Source: an uncultured Winogradskyella sp.
GTDB lineage: Bacteria > Bacteroidota > Bacteroidia > Flavobacteriales > Flavobacteriaceae
Direction: 5' to 3'
DNA: 56,508 bases
NCBI RefSeq assembly: GCF_947496485.1
Contig: NZ_CANMCZ010000009.1
Coordinates: 1-56,508 of the forward strand
Shown: positions 41,688 to 50,496 of the stretch, in pieces
Layout of the letters: each line of letters begins with the position of its first letter
Numbering within the stretch: position 1 is the first letter of the stretch
Position numbers and translations under genes: made by a program
The notes under the pieces: generated by a model
Databases searched by the model: none
Told to the model about the DNA's origin: nothing
What the model saw: the letters and a program-made list of their open reading frames with translations, nothing else

Positions 41688-43019
41688 TTAATCCACAACT
41701 TCAATGCTATCGCAAGTTTCTAAAAACAGGAATCCTTTATCCGTTTTCTTAAAGCATTTGTCAAAGGGTTTATCTTCAAACCAGTCTTTGCTGCAACTTT
41801 GGGTATGTAAATGATTTCCGTTTAAATCCCTACTCTCTTTTTGACGTTCATAATGCTTAAAAATTGGAATTAGGCCATTTTCTAAACGTTGCACTACAGA
41901 ACGATGAATTTTATATTTTCCTTTGTTATATTGTGATATATATTTGTAGTATTTATAGATATGACGATTACGTCTCTTAAATGCTGGCCCATAATCAATT
42001 TCTGCATCGTGAATTTTGCCGTTAGTATTGGTTTCATCAACGATTAGATCATTATTAAATAGATTATATTTTAATAAGTTAGTCATCATCCACTTTAATG
42101 GAATTTTAGCTAAATCGTCATCCATTTCACCTGTTTCATTTTTATAGCCACCTCCTACATCGGAGTGCGCTCCAGCAAACCAAACTTCATTAACAAAATC
42201 GTCTAAAGTTCTATCCTTACAATCTGATATGCACGAACATGATGCTAGTACAGGCGTGAAGATCCGTGCTCTATTATCATCGATAGAGACAGCATGATTC
42301 ACTTTTTTGACATTACAAAATTGCTCTAAATGGTTTTTGTTTGGACAACAAGGATTAAAGCTATTATCTGGTGCACCGAGCGCTTCAACAGTATCAAAAA
42401 GATTTAAGGTTTCTATTTGAATATTAAAACGACGCTTAATTTTAATATTTAGTTTCTTTTCCCATTTAGCAATAATGATATCAATATCTTGTTTGCGCTC
42501 CTTAGCGGTTCTTTTACTGAGATACGTTTTGTATAGCTTCCTTACGAGTTTACGCTGTAGTTTTTCATTTTTAATATTATCCAAATCTAAAAGTCCTGCT
42601 GTGTAAATAAGATTTGTTAAAATCTTACAGGTATATGCTCCACGACTAAATCCAAAAAGATGAATTCGGTCATTACGAGTTTTACTGTAATTCTGACAAA
42701 TAAAACGATATGTATGTTGTACGTCTTTAGAGAGGCCAACTCCTAAAAACTGCCCAAAACTTTTAGCATCTGGACCAGCTCCAACTCCAACAGTATAAAA
42801 CGATAATAGATTTTTTCGCTGTTTTAGATTTTGATTGAGCTTATATATATTGCTACTATCTGAAGGTTTAAAGGCTGTTCCATCTATAAAAATGGCTATA
42901 TCTTTTGCTTCTTTATAAGGATCTGGAATATTGATTTCTGGTGGAATAGCTTTACATGAGGATAGTAAAACTAATATGCATATTATACCAAACTTTATTT
43001 TCAGTTTTTTTACAACCAC
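41688..43019 (-). CDS. DUF2235 (Tle1-like) alpha/beta hydrolase lipoprotein
   Basis: This 443-residue protein has a lipoprotein signal with lipobox LLSSC (Cys22). The DUF2235 catalytic domain follows: IAIFIDGTAFKPSD, the GxSxG nucleophile elbow in HLFGFSRGAYTCKIL, EALGAPDNS, and WFAGAHSDVGGGY carrying the catalytic Asp-His region. T6SS phospholipase effectors of the Tle1 group share this domain, but a lipoprotein-anchored form is likely a resident enzyme. It overlaps corA by 10 bp. No T6SS gene is nearby. Confidence 0.85.
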   Translation of the reverse strand: MVVKKLKIKFGIICILVLLSSCKAIPPEINIPDPYKEAKDIAIFIDGTAFKPSDSSNIYKLNQNLKQRKNLLSFYTVGVGAGPDAKSFGQFLGVGLSKDVQHTYRFICQNYSKTRNDRIHLFGFSRGAYTCKILTNLIYTAGLLDLDNIKNEKLQRKLVRKLYKTYLSKRTAKERKQDIDIIIAKWEKKLNIKIKRRFNIQIETLNLFDTVEALGAPDNSFNPCCPNKNHLEQFCNVKKVNHAVSIDDNRARIFTPVLASCSCISDCKDRTLDDFVNEVWFAGAHSDVGGGYKNETGEMDDDLAKIPLKWMMTNLLKYNLFNNDLIVDETNTNGKIHDAEIDYGPAFKRRNRHIYKYYKYISQYNKGKYKIHRSVVQRLENGLIPIFKHYERQKESRDLNGNHLHTQSCSKDWFEDKPFDKCFKKTDKGFLFLETCDSIEVVD

Positions 43020-44089
43020 TTCTTACGCTTAAAATAAAATAGTAAACCGACAAAAATAATAACCATAACTCCAAGAAGCACAAAATAACCATAGCGATAT
43101 TTTAACTCTGGGATGTATTCAAAATTCATTCCGTAGATGCCAGCGAGAAAGGTTAGAGGTATAAAAATGGAAGCCATAATGGTGAGAACTTTCATCACTT
43201 CGTTCATCTTATTGCTGATAGTTGTCATGTACATATCCATTAAACTCCAGATCATTTCACGATAAATATCTATATTTTCTGACACTTGAATTAAGTGATC
43301 GTAAATATCTCTATAATAGGTTATTGTGCGTTTGTAAATTAGCGGATGCTCACCTTTTTCTATACGATTAATAATCTCACGAAGCGGGAAAATAGCACGA
43401 CGAACTTTTAAGATTTCACGTTTTAATTGTTGCACTTCCACATTAATATTTTCTCTGGCATGTCCTTCAAATAACTCGGTTTCTAAATCCTCAATTTTAT
43501 TGCCTAAGATTTCAATAATGCTAAAGTAATTATCTACAACAGCGTCAATGAGTGCATACATTAAGTAGTCGGATTTGAGACCTCTAATTCTGCCATTTGC
43601 CAATCGAAGACGCTCTCTTATTGTGCCAAAAACATCACCTTCGGACTCTTGAAATGTGATTACATAATTTTTACCTAAAACAAAACTAACTTGTTCAATA
43701 ACTATATTTTCATCATTATCGTAGTATAGCATTTTTAGTACTACAAAAAGATAATCTTCATACTCATCAATTTTTGGTCGCTGTGTGGTATTAACTATAT
43801 CTTCTAATACTAATGGATGGAGATTATATTGCTTTCCAATATTTTCTATTTGGTCAGTATACTTTAGACCATCAACATTAATCCATGTTACTGAGTCTGT
43901 CTCTTTGTAGTTAGCAGTGTCTTCTATATTTAAGATAACCGATTCCTCTATATTGTCTTTAGTATAGTCAAAACATTCAACGTGAAAATCTTTATCAGAC
44001 TTTTTCCCAGTGTATATTAGAGCACCAGGGATTTGACCTATTTGTTTCTTATAATCTTCGGTACGCTTTTTTGCTCTTTTTTTTACCAT
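43010..44089 (-). CDS. corA: CorA-family magnesium/cobalt transporter
   Basis: This 359-residue protein has a long cytoplasmic funnel domain (TWINVDGLKYTDQIENIGKQYNLHPLVLEDIVN) and two C-terminal membrane helices. The first ends in the selectivity motif GMNFEYIPE (YGMN), and a basic tail KRKKWL follows. It is a homopentameric channel for Mg2+ uptake. It lies 3 bp from the MscS-like gene and overlaps the DUF2235 lipoprotein gene, forming an operon. Confidence 0.95.
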   Translation of the reverse strand: MVKKRAKKRTEDYKKQIGQIPGALIYTGKKSDKDFHVECFDYTKDNIEESVILNIEDTANYKETDSVTWINVDGLKYTDQIENIGKQYNLHPLVLEDIVNTTQRPKIDEYEDYLFVVLKMLYYDNDENIVIEQVSFVLGKNYVITFQESEGDVFGTIRERLRLANGRIRGLKSDYLMYALIDAVVDNYFSIIEILGNKIEDLETELFEGHARENINVEVQQLKREILKVRRAIFPLREIINRIEKGEHPLIYKRTITYYRDIYDHLIQVSENIDIYREMIWSLMDMYMTTISNKMNEVMKVLTIMASIFIPLTFLAGIYGMNFEYIPELKYRYGYFVLLGVMVIIFVGLLFYFKRKKWL

Positions 44090-44092
44090 AAC

Positions 44093-44626
44093 TTATAGAA
44101 TACTACTATCATCTAAAGCATCTTTCTCCATTAAAGTTACAGCTTTTTGTAAAATTAGATTATTGGGATATGTAACTAAATCACCACTGTCTTCTCTTAA
44201 AATAAGTTGAAATGCTCTGATATCTTCTATAATGGCTTCTACGGGATAATCCTTATCATGAATCTTAATTTTATCACCTACTTTATATGGAAATGAAAAG
44301 AACATTATAACACCAGAAGTTACATTACTTAGAATTGACCAAATAGCAAATAGGGCAATTCCGATAACGGCAAAAACAGACGAAAAGACTACTGTAATAT
44401 CAGAAGGTTGTGCACCAAGAATAAAAGCTTCGATAAGCAGCGCGATTAGAACTAAAGTTACTGTGACATAACGTCCAATGAGGCTTGCTCTAGCCTCAGT
44501 AGTTCCACTTTTTTTGCCTATTTTTTTTACAGAAACTACTATGATTGCTCTAATGATTCCTAATACGAATAATAAAACAGCACTATAAATAATTTCTTCT
44601 TTATATAAATAATAAAACTCACTCAT
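44093..44626 (-). CDS. Small MscS-like mechanosensitive channel
   Basis: This 177-residue protein starts at ATG 44626 (MSEFYYLYKEE). A TTG upstream is less likely. Three hydrophobic helices are followed by the MscS beta domain: VFSSVFAVIGIALFAIWSILSNVTSGVIMFFSFPYKVGDKIKIHD, then IIEDIRAFQLILREDSGDLVTYPNNLILQK. It lacks the larger C-terminal vestibule of E. coli MscS. It heads the corA operon. Confidence 0.88.
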   Translation of the reverse strand: MSEFYYLYKEEIIYSAVLLFVLGIIRAIIVVSVKKIGKKSGTTEARASLIGRYVTVTLVLIALLIEAFILGAQPSDITVVFSSVFAVIGIALFAIWSILSNVTSGVIMFFSFPYKVGDKIKIHDKDYPVEAIIEDIRAFQLILREDSGDLVTYPNNLILQKAVTLMEKDALDDSSIL

Positions 44627-44673
44627 GCTAAGTCGATTAATGCTTAACAAATATAGTTTAGATTCTTTTAAGT

Positions 44674-45600
44674 CTATTGTAATTTTAAAGTTTCTCGTAG
44701 ACCTTCATCTGTATTATTATTTTTACTCCAATATGCAGATTTAATAGACTCTAGTTTAGTTGCTTTAGTAGTAAGTGTTTTAGTAGAGGCTCCAAAACCA
44801 CTTGGAGTAATTTCTTCCCAACCTAAAATATCAAAAGGAAAATTTGGGTTAAAATTAATTTTTAATGTTCGGTTGAGCTCCGGATAAAATAGGGTATATA
44901 CATCATTTTTTAGAGAGGCATCGGCATTAAATGCCTTAGCAGGTTGGTGTCTAAGCCTTAGGAATTCTAGTGATGGAATAATTTTTATTGATCCAACAGG
45001 AAGACTTTTTGGATCTACACGTAGTTTTACCCAAAGTTCGTTTTCAGTCCAGTTTTTTTCAAGCTTGAAAGATTGATCTGCTTCACTCTGAAAATAAGAA
45101 TGTGACATGATTTCAAATTCAGCTCGATTATTAAGTTGTGTGTAAACATGTCCACACCATTCTTGTATAGAAGCAGAAATTTTTATGGCGTGTTTATTAT
45201 TAGAAACAGGATAAAACGTACTTTGCATTATCGAATATGGATAGATACCAGTATTAAAATTCTTGGTAGCATTTAGTTTTAAAATAGGTGTATTCTTTTT
45301 ACTATAATTATCTGCTTTAACCTGAATTTTTGGTAAAAAATCTTCAGTCACAAAAACTAAAACCGCCTTACCATCTCGTATTTCACCATAACGCGCTTGT
45401 TCTAATTTGTATGAAGTGATTTCGGCTTCTCCATTATACCAATAATCATTAAATTCTTTTGATAATATAGTTTTTGGTGCTAAAACTTCAGTTTCTGGTT
45501 CTGATATAGCTAGAGTTTTTAAGGTTCTTATTTTATTGTCTTTACAGGAATTTAAGACTAAAACTAATATTACTAATGTGAGAAATTGTGTTGACTTCAT
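44674..45600 (-). CDS. Uncharacterised lipoprotein
   Basis: This 308-residue protein has a lipobox LNSC (Cys19). The mature part is beta-rich with EFNDYWYNGEAEITSYKLEQARYGEIRDGKAVLVFVTEDF and EWCGHVYTQLNNRAEFEIMSHSYFQSEADQSF. The same type of lipoprotein is found beside maf in many Flavobacteriaceae and is sometimes labelled by that neighbour. The sequence itself shows no Maf domain. Its role is unknown, and an outer-membrane or periplasmic location is expected. Confidence 0.8.
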   Translation of the reverse strand: MKSTQFLTLVILVLVLNSCKDNKIRTLKTLAISEPETEVLAPKTILSKEFNDYWYNGEAEITSYKLEQARYGEIRDGKAVLVFVTEDFLPKIQVKADNYSKKNTPILKLNATKNFNTGIYPYSIMQSTFYPVSNNKHAIKISASIQEWCGHVYTQLNNRAEFEIMSHSYFQSEADQSFKLEKNWTENELWVKLRVDPKSLPVGSIKIIPSLEFLRLRHQPAKAFNADASLKNDVYTLFYPELNRTLKINFNPNFPFDILGWEEITPSGFGASTKTLTTKATKLESIKSAYWSKNNNTDEGLRETLKLQ

Positions 45601-45675
45601 AAATTAAATTTTAATATTCTGAAATATTGGAACTAGCTACGCAAAAGGAAGTTCAGAATAAACAAAACTACAATT

Positions 45676-46269
45676 CTATGCAGTTTCAGCAATGGTATTT
45701 AACGTTTCGTAAAGTAGGTGAGTAGGTAAGCCGACAACGTTATTGTAGGAGCCTTCAATATTTGTAATACCAATAGCACCTATCCATTCCTGGATGCCAT
45801 ATGCACCAGCTTTATCTAGTGGTTTATAGTTGTTAACATAATACCAGATTTCGTCATCTGTTAATGCTTTAAACGTTACTTCGGTAGTTGTATTGACAAT
45901 TTTTTGTTTGCTGTTATAAGAGAGACATATTGAAGTCACTACCTGATGTGTTGTATTAGATAGGCTTTTGATCATACGGAAAGCATCATCTTCATTTTTT
46001 GGTTTACCGATGGCTTTTTCGTTATGCCAAACTATGGTGTCACTAGTTATAAGAATATCGTTATTCTGTAGAGAATTTGTGAAGGGTTCAGCTTTTAGTT
46101 TTGCCAGAAAATCTGTAATCTCACTTCCTGTTAAATGCTCTGGATATATTTCTTCAACAGGTTGAAGTTGAATTTCAAAATCAATATCCATTACGTTTAA
46201 AAACGTATGACGACGAGGTGAAGCTGAAGCTAAAATGATATTGAAACTGTTGAGTTTATCGTTTAGCAT
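45676..46269 (-). CDS. maf: Maf-family nucleoside triphosphate pyrophosphatase
   Basis: This 197-residue enzyme has the Maf start NIILASASPRRHTFLNVM, TSDTIVWHNEKAIGKPKNEDDAFRMI and DKAGAYGIQEWIGAIGITNIEGSYNNVVGLPT. Members hydrolyse dTTP/UTP or modified nucleotides to monophosphates. It is 1 bp after the UbiA prenyltransferase gene in a run of minus-strand genes with kdsC and DUF2520, a common flavobacterial order. Confidence 0.93.
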   Translation of the reverse strand: MLNDKLNSFNIILASASPRRHTFLNVMDIDFEIQLQPVEEIYPEHLTGSEITDFLAKLKAEPFTNSLQNNDILITSDTIVWHNEKAIGKPKNEDDAFRMIKSLSNTTHQVVTSICLSYNSKQKIVNTTTEVTFKALTDDEIWYYVNNYKPLDKAGAYGIQEWIGAIGITNIEGSYNNVVGLPTHLLYETLNTIAETA

Positions 46270-46270
46270 A

Positions 46271-47197
46271 TTACTTTAAAATGAAATTATAAAGTAATAA
46301 AGATAACATACCAGTTAGCATTACGAGTTTCAGCATTAAGCTGATATGTTTGTACTGAGATTTTTGTTCTGCCGCAAACAACTTTATACTAATGTAAATT
46401 AATGGTGCAATTACCAAAACCAAAAAATACCCAACAACCAATTGTTGCTTAAATAAATAGGTGATTACATAGTAAATAATCGAAAAAACAGGAATTAAAG
46501 ACAGTGCAAATACTATTTTATTTGCGCGTTCCCTACCCAATAGAATTGGAAGTGTTTGTATTTCTGCTTTATGGTCTCCATCAATATCTTCAATATCTTT
46601 TACCATTTCTCTAATGAGATTAATCATAAATGAAAAAATGGCATAATCTCTAATTATATTTAGAAAAGTAGTCTGTACTGCTTTATTGTTCATGTTCATT
46701 GCAGGTATCAATTCAAAAATACCAACAAGCAAAACACTTAAAGCCACTACAATTGAAACTATAATATTACCAACAACTGCCATTTGTTTTAGGGAAGAAG
46801 AATAAATGTAGAGTAGTGCTGAAGCAATAAAAAAGATAGCGAAAAATCCTGGTCTTCCAATTTGATATGATAAATAAAATCCCAAACCAACACCGATTAT
46901 ATTCAGTACCATAAATACGGTGGTCGCATTTTTTTCTGTGATGTGTTTGTCTACAATACGTTTATTTGGCTTGTTGATTTTGTCAGTTTCTATATCATAA
47001 ACATCATTGATAGCATAACCACCTGCAGCAATGCAAAGTGTGGCTATGACCAAAAGGAAAAAGTTGAAGTCGCTTAAAGTGATTTGTACACCGTGGCTTT
47101 CTTGAAAAGGTACTAAAAGTGCATATCGTACTAAATATTGCATCAGAGCAATCATTAACAAATTTTTCCAACGGATTAAATTTAAAAAGTGAATCAT
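46271..47197 (-). CDS. UbiA-family prenyltransferase (GGGP synthase type)
   Basis: This 308-residue membrane protein of eight or nine helices has the two Asp-rich prenyl-diphosphate motifs NDVYDIETDKINKPNKRIVD and DIEDIDGDHKAEIQTLP. In Flavobacteriia this gene next to kdsC and maf is usually named geranylgeranylglycerol-phosphate geranylgeranyltransferase, but the true substrate is not proven. The short loops and motif spacing fit UbiA enzymes fully. Confidence 0.9.
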   Translation of the reverse strand: MIHFLNLIRWKNLLMIALMQYLVRYALLVPFQESHGVQITLSDFNFFLLVIATLCIAAGGYAINDVYDIETDKINKPNKRIVDKHITEKNATTVFMVLNIIGVGLGFYLSYQIGRPGFFAIFFIASALLYIYSSSLKQMAVVGNIIVSIVVALSVLLVGIFELIPAMNMNNKAVQTTFLNIIRDYAIFSFMINLIREMVKDIEDIDGDHKAEIQTLPILLGRERANKIVFALSLIPVFSIIYYVITYLFKQQLVVGYFLVLVIAPLIYISIKLFAAEQKSQYKHISLMLKLVMLTGMLSLLLYNFILK

Positions 47198-47205
47198 TTT
47201 AGGGA

Positions 47206-47520
47206 TTAGTGTGATAGGATTTGATTAATTAAGTAGTAAACAACAAGTGCAATAATAACAAAAACAATACTACTAATAATTGTTGTTTTTTTTAAAAGCT
47301 GTCGCTCTTGTCTTCTTATTTTGTCTTTTATTTTTTGTTTATCTTCTTTGGTTAGGTCTTTGTGTAGAAAATGCATTTTGTAATGCAGATGTGCTTCAAG
47401 ATCTAGCTTTTCTTTGTATCTAGAAAAAGGTGTTGATGATTTCTGATTAAAAGTTGCCTGGTTATTACCAAAACCAATATACCCAAACCCTGTGCTATGT
47501 CTTCTAGTTTTGCGAGCCAT
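47206..47520 (-). CDS. Small single-helix membrane protein, 104 aa
   Basis: Residues 1-40 are basic and aromatic (RRHSTGFGYIGFGNNQATFN). Residues 40-75 are a charged helix (KMHFLHKDLTKEDKQKIKDKIRRQERQL), then one membrane helix (IISSIVFVIIALVVYYLI) ends the protein. It lies between UbiA and kdsC genes with 8 and 5 bp gaps, so it is co-transcribed. No family is recognised. Confidence 0.7.
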   Translation of the reverse strand: MARKTRRHSTGFGYIGFGNNQATFNQKSSTPFSRYKEKLDLEAHLHYKMHFLHKDLTKEDKQKIKDKIRRQERQLLKKTTIISSIVFVIIALVVYYLINQILSH

Positions 47521-47525
47521 TTTAC

Positions 47526-48059
47526 TTAATCGTATTTAGCGTCAAAATTACCATTCCATTTACCTTGTACCTTCAGCACTTGCTCAATAACGTCTCTTAC
47601 AGCTCCTTTTCCGCCATTTTTATGAGAAACATATTTTGAAATTGCTTTTATTTCTGCTACAGCATCTTGTGGACAACATGGTAAGCCAGCTAATTTCATG
47701 GCAGGAAAATCGGGAATATCATCTCCCATATATAACACATTAGGTTTTGTGATATTGTGTTTATTTAAGTAAGTATTCAGTTGATCGATTTTATTATGAG
47801 CTCCTAAAAAGATGTCTTTAATTCCAAGACCAGCTAAGCGTTTGCGAACACCTTCATTAGAGCCACCAGAAATAATACAGACATTAAACCCAGCATCTAC
47901 AGCAGTTTTTAGAGCAAAACCATCTTTAATGTTCATGGTTCTCAGCATTTCTCCATCAGTAGTTACTGTAATTGTACCATCTGTAAGCACACCATCTACA
48001 TCGAAAATAAATGTGGTGATATTGGCTAAATATTCTTTGTAACTTTTATCGTTGTCCAT
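47526..48059 (-). CDS. kdsC: KDO-8-phosphate phosphatase (HAD family)
   Basis: This 177-residue HAD hydrolase has IFDVDGVLTDGTITVTTDGE (motif I), NVCIISGGSNEGVRKRL and MGDDIPDFPAMKLAGL (motif IV). It lacks a cap domain, as in the tetrameric KdsC family that dephosphorylates KDO-8-P in lipopolysaccharide synthesis. It overlaps the DUF2520 gene by 14 bp. Confidence 0.93.
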   Translation of the reverse strand: MDNDKSYKEYLANITTFIFDVDGVLTDGTITVTTDGEMLRTMNIKDGFALKTAVDAGFNVCIISGGSNEGVRKRLAGLGIKDIFLGAHNKIDQLNTYLNKHNITKPNVLYMGDDIPDFPAMKLAGLPCCPQDAVAEIKAISKYVSHKNGGKGAVRDVIEQVLKVQGKWNGNFDAKYD

Positions 48060-48807
48060 GTGTCTTTTTTATTGAAGACGTTAACAATTTATAAATTGCT
48101 TCGTGTTCTTCATTTTCAATCAACTTTAATTGCTTTTTGATTGTTTTTTTATCGTTTCGTTTTGCTGGTCCTGTTTGCGCCATATAAGGCGTTATAGTTT
48201 GAACCTTTTTTGCTGTTTCTGTAATTAATGGTTTTAAAAGATTAAAATTTATGCTTTTAGACTCACAAATCTCATGACCAATTCTATATAATTGATTGGT
48301 AAAGTTATTTACAAAAACAGCAGCTAAATGCAGTGTTCGTCTTTGTTCAGTTGTTATTTTATGAGATTCACAACCAACGGCTTTCGCTAAATCTTTTAAA
48401 AGTTGAAGGTTTTGTTTTTCGTATACTTCTATACAAATAGGAATATCAGTAAAATCAATATCGGCATCTTTAGAAAATGTTTGCAGAGGATAAAATACAG
48501 CAATCTGATTTTTTTTATCTAAATCGTGCATGGAAACACTGCCCGACGTATGAGCAACCAACCGATTTGTAAATGGTAAATCTTGAGATAATTTTTCGAT
48601 GCTATCATCGCTAACAGCCAAAATATAAATATCCGCTTCTTTGAGTTGACTTAAATCATTGGTTATACTAACGTTATTGGCATAAGATGAAATAGAAGTA
48701 AGCGTTCTATTATACCATTGGTTTATAACAATAGTTTCTGATTTAGAAAATGCTCTATATAAATGTGTGGCAACATTACCAGCTCCAAGAAGGACTACAG
48801 ATATCAT
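48046..48807 (-). CDS. Rossmann-fold protein with DUF2520 domain
   Basis: This 253-residue protein has an N-terminal NAD(P)-binding motif VVLLGAGNVATHLYRAF and a C-terminal helical DUF2520 domain with LHLAAVFVNNFTNQLYRIG and TPYMAQTGPAKRND. It resembles ProC-like and hydroxyacid dehydrogenase-like enzymes. The substrate is unknown. It is the first gene of the kdsC-UbiA-maf operon and divergent from the haemoglobin gene. Confidence 0.9.
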   Translation of the reverse strand: MISVVLLGAGNVATHLYRAFSKSETIVINQWYNRTLTSISSYANNVSITNDLSQLKEADIYILAVSDDSIEKLSQDLPFTNRLVAHTSGSVSMHDLDKKNQIAVFYPLQTFSKDADIDFTDIPICIEVYEKQNLQLLKDLAKAVGCESHKITTEQRRTLHLAAVFVNNFTNQLYRIGHEICESKSINFNLLKPLITETAKKVQTITPYMAQTGPAKRNDKKTIKKQLKLIENEEHEAIYKLLTSSIKKTHGQR

Positions 48808-48863
48808 GCTGTAAAAATACTAAGATTTCTTATTTTAAAATAAGAAGTTTTGGATTAAAGCAA

Positions 48864-48871
48864 TAACTTTG
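48864..48871 (+). promoter_or_regulatory. Bacteroidota -7 element TAACTTTG
   Basis: An exact TAnnTTTG match lies only 6 bp before the haemoglobin ATG, so the transcript would be almost leaderless. The -33 TTG is not at ideal spacing. Confidence 0.4.
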
Positions 48872-48876
48872 GATAT

Positions 48877-49269
48877 ATGAAGAAAAAAGACATCAGTAAT
48901 AGAGAAGACATCTATCTTTTGGTCTCTAAATTCTATGAAAAAGTAAGAAGAGATGAAGTGCTTGGCCCTTTTTTCAACGAAACTATTAAAGATTGGGAAG
49001 CACACCTTCAACATCTAACCACCTTTTGGGAATCGAGTCTATTTCTAAAAACAAAATATCACGGCAATCCTTTAGAAGCTCATGTAAAAGTTGATGCAGC
49101 GCACAATAATAGTATAACAGAATTGCACTTTGGCTTATGGTTAAACTTATGGTTTCAAACTATAGACGAATTATTTGAAGGTGACTATGCCGAAAACGCC
49201 AAGCGAAGAGCTCGTAAAATGGGGACGTTTTTATATCTTAAAATTTTTGAAGCGAGAAACAACAACTAA
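48877..49269 (+). CDS. Group III truncated haemoglobin
   Basis: This 130-residue globin has the short form of the 2-on-2 helical fold: IYLLVSKFYEKVRRDEVLGPFFNETIKDWEAHLQHLTTFWESSLF, then the proximal region ITELHFGLWLNLWFQTIDELF, which matches group III trHbs. It likely binds O2 or NO. It is followed 6 bp on by the DUF2306 membrane protein gene. Confidence 0.9.
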   Translation: MKKKDISNREDIYLLVSKFYEKVRRDEVLGPFFNETIKDWEAHLQHLTTFWESSLFLKTKYHGNPLEAHVKVDAAHNNSITELHFGLWLNLWFQTIDELFEGDYAENAKRRARKMGTFLYLKIFEARNNN

Positions 49270-49275
49270 ATAATT

Positions 49276-49905
49276 ATGACATCTATTTTAAAAAAAGTTG
49301 GTTATTACTTTTTTGGACTTCTCTGTATTGCCGTTGGTTTGTATCCAATAGTTTATTTTGTAATTGATCGTCATTTTGGATTATTAGGCTCAAAATCAAC
49401 TGAATTACTCTCTAATATTATTTGGAACGTTGGCTTTTATGGACACATTATTTTTGGAGGATTGGCTTTGCTTATAGGTTGGTTGCAATTTAATAAAACA
49501 CTAAGGTTAAACAAGCTGCGACTACATAAATTAATCGGTAAGATTTATATGGTTTCCGCATTAATTAGTGGTACTTGTGGATTTTATATTGCGTTTTATG
49601 CCACTGGTGGTATAATAAGTAAAATCGGTTTTATGGCGTTGGCAGTTATTTGGTTATACACTACTTTTAAAGGCTATCAGGTCATAAAAAGAGGTGAGGT
49701 TAGCAAACACCAATACTTTATGATATTTAGTTATGCGGCATGTTTCTCGGCTGTGACATTACGAATTTGGTTACCTGTTTTAAGTGCCATATTTGGAGCG
49801 TTTGTACCAGCATATAGAATTGTTGCATGGTTATGTTGGGTACCAAATATTTGTGTAGCATATTTTATTGTTAAGAATTTGAAGAAGAAGAACCTATCTT
49901 TTTAA
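49276..49905 (+). CDS. DUF2306 family membrane protein
   Basis: This 209-residue integral membrane protein has six or seven helices. Family marks are FYGHIIFGGLALLIGWLQFNKTLR, LHKLIGKIYMVSALISG and SKHQYFMIFSYAACFSAVTLRIWLP with conserved His residues that resemble haem or quinone ligands. The function is unknown. Its stop codon lies within the -7 element of the mscL promoter. Confidence 0.88.
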   Translation: MTSILKKVGYYFFGLLCIAVGLYPIVYFVIDRHFGLLGSKSTELLSNIIWNVGFYGHIIFGGLALLIGWLQFNKTLRLNKLRLHKLIGKIYMVSALISGTCGFYIAFYATGGIISKIGFMALAVIWLYTTFKGYQVIKRGEVSKHQYFMIFSYAACFSAVTLRIWLPVLSAIFGAFVPAYRIVAWLCWVPNICVAYFIVKNLKKKNLSF

Positions 49906-49910
49906 CTTTG
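49903..49910 (+). promoter_or_regulatory. mscL promoter -7 element TAACTTTG
   Basis: An exact TAnnTTTG match, with TTG at 49879-49881 at 21-bp spacing. The element begins on the stop codon TAA of the preceding gene. Confidence 0.5.
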
Positions 49911-49942
49911 CGTCTTTATTGAATCTAAAATTGTAAAGACGA

Positions 49943-50392
49943 ATGAAACTACTTAATGAATTTAAAGAATTTGCGGTAAAAGGTAATATGATGGATATGG
50001 CCATTGGTATTATTATTGGCGCTGCATTTAATAAGGTGATTGATGTATTAGCAAAACAAGTTATTTTACCACCATTGTCCTTATTATCTGATGGAGTTAA
50101 TTTCGAAAACAAAAAGTTTGTCTTAAGAGATGCTATCACAGATACTTCCGGAACAGTGACTACCACAGAAGTTGCTATAGCTTATGGTAAGCTATTCGAA
50201 GTTTTTTTAGACTTTATGATTATCGGTTTCACTGTTTTTATTGTTGTAAAAGCTATGAATAGATTACGAAACAAAGCACAAGATTCAAAAGATAAAACCG
50301 TTGTAACGCCCAAAGATATAGAGCTCTTATCTGATCTTAAAGATTTAATGGAAGAGCAAAACAAATTGCTTAAAACTAACATATCGAAGTAA
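49943..50392 (+). CDS. mscL: Large-conductance mechanosensitive channel
   Basis: This 149-residue protein is a standard MscL: LLNEFKEFAVKGNMMDMAIGIIIGAAFNKVIDVLAKQVILPPLS as first helix, a periplasmic loop, then IAYGKLFEVFLDFMIIGFTVFIVVKAMNRLR as second helix and a cytoplasmic bundle ending ELLSDLKDLMEEQNKLL. It opens at high membrane tension to release solutes during osmotic downshock. Confidence 0.96.
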   Translation: MKLLNEFKEFAVKGNMMDMAIGIIIGAAFNKVIDVLAKQVILPPLSLLSDGVNFENKKFVLRDAITDTSGTVTTTEVAIAYGKLFEVFLDFMIIGFTVFIVVKAMNRLRNKAQDSKDKTVVTPKDIELLSDLKDLMEEQNKLLKTNISK

Positions 50393-50462
50393 GCTTATTA
50401 TTTGATATAATTTTAACATCTTTTGGAGATAATGAATGCTTATCTAAATCACCAAAAAGCCT

Positions 50463-50470
50463 TATCTTTG
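50463..50470 (+). promoter_or_regulatory. Bacteroidota -7 element TATCTTTG
   Basis: An exact TAnnTTTG match lies 26 bp before the ResB-CcsA fusion ATG. No good TTG is at the usual -33 distance. Confidence 0.45.
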
Positions 50471-50496
50471 CACGAGCTTAAAATAAGCCTATAGCT

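Noticed and set aside
41688..43019. Type VI secretion effector
   Set aside because: There is a lipoprotein signal and no VgrG, Hcp, PAAR or immunity gene nearby, so a resident hydrolase is more likely.
44674..45600. Second Maf protein
   Set aside because: Only the neighbour at 45676-46269 has Maf motifs. This is a beta-rich lipoprotein.
49894..50166. Minus-strand frame over mscL
   Set aside because: It is a shadow of the mscL coding sequence.
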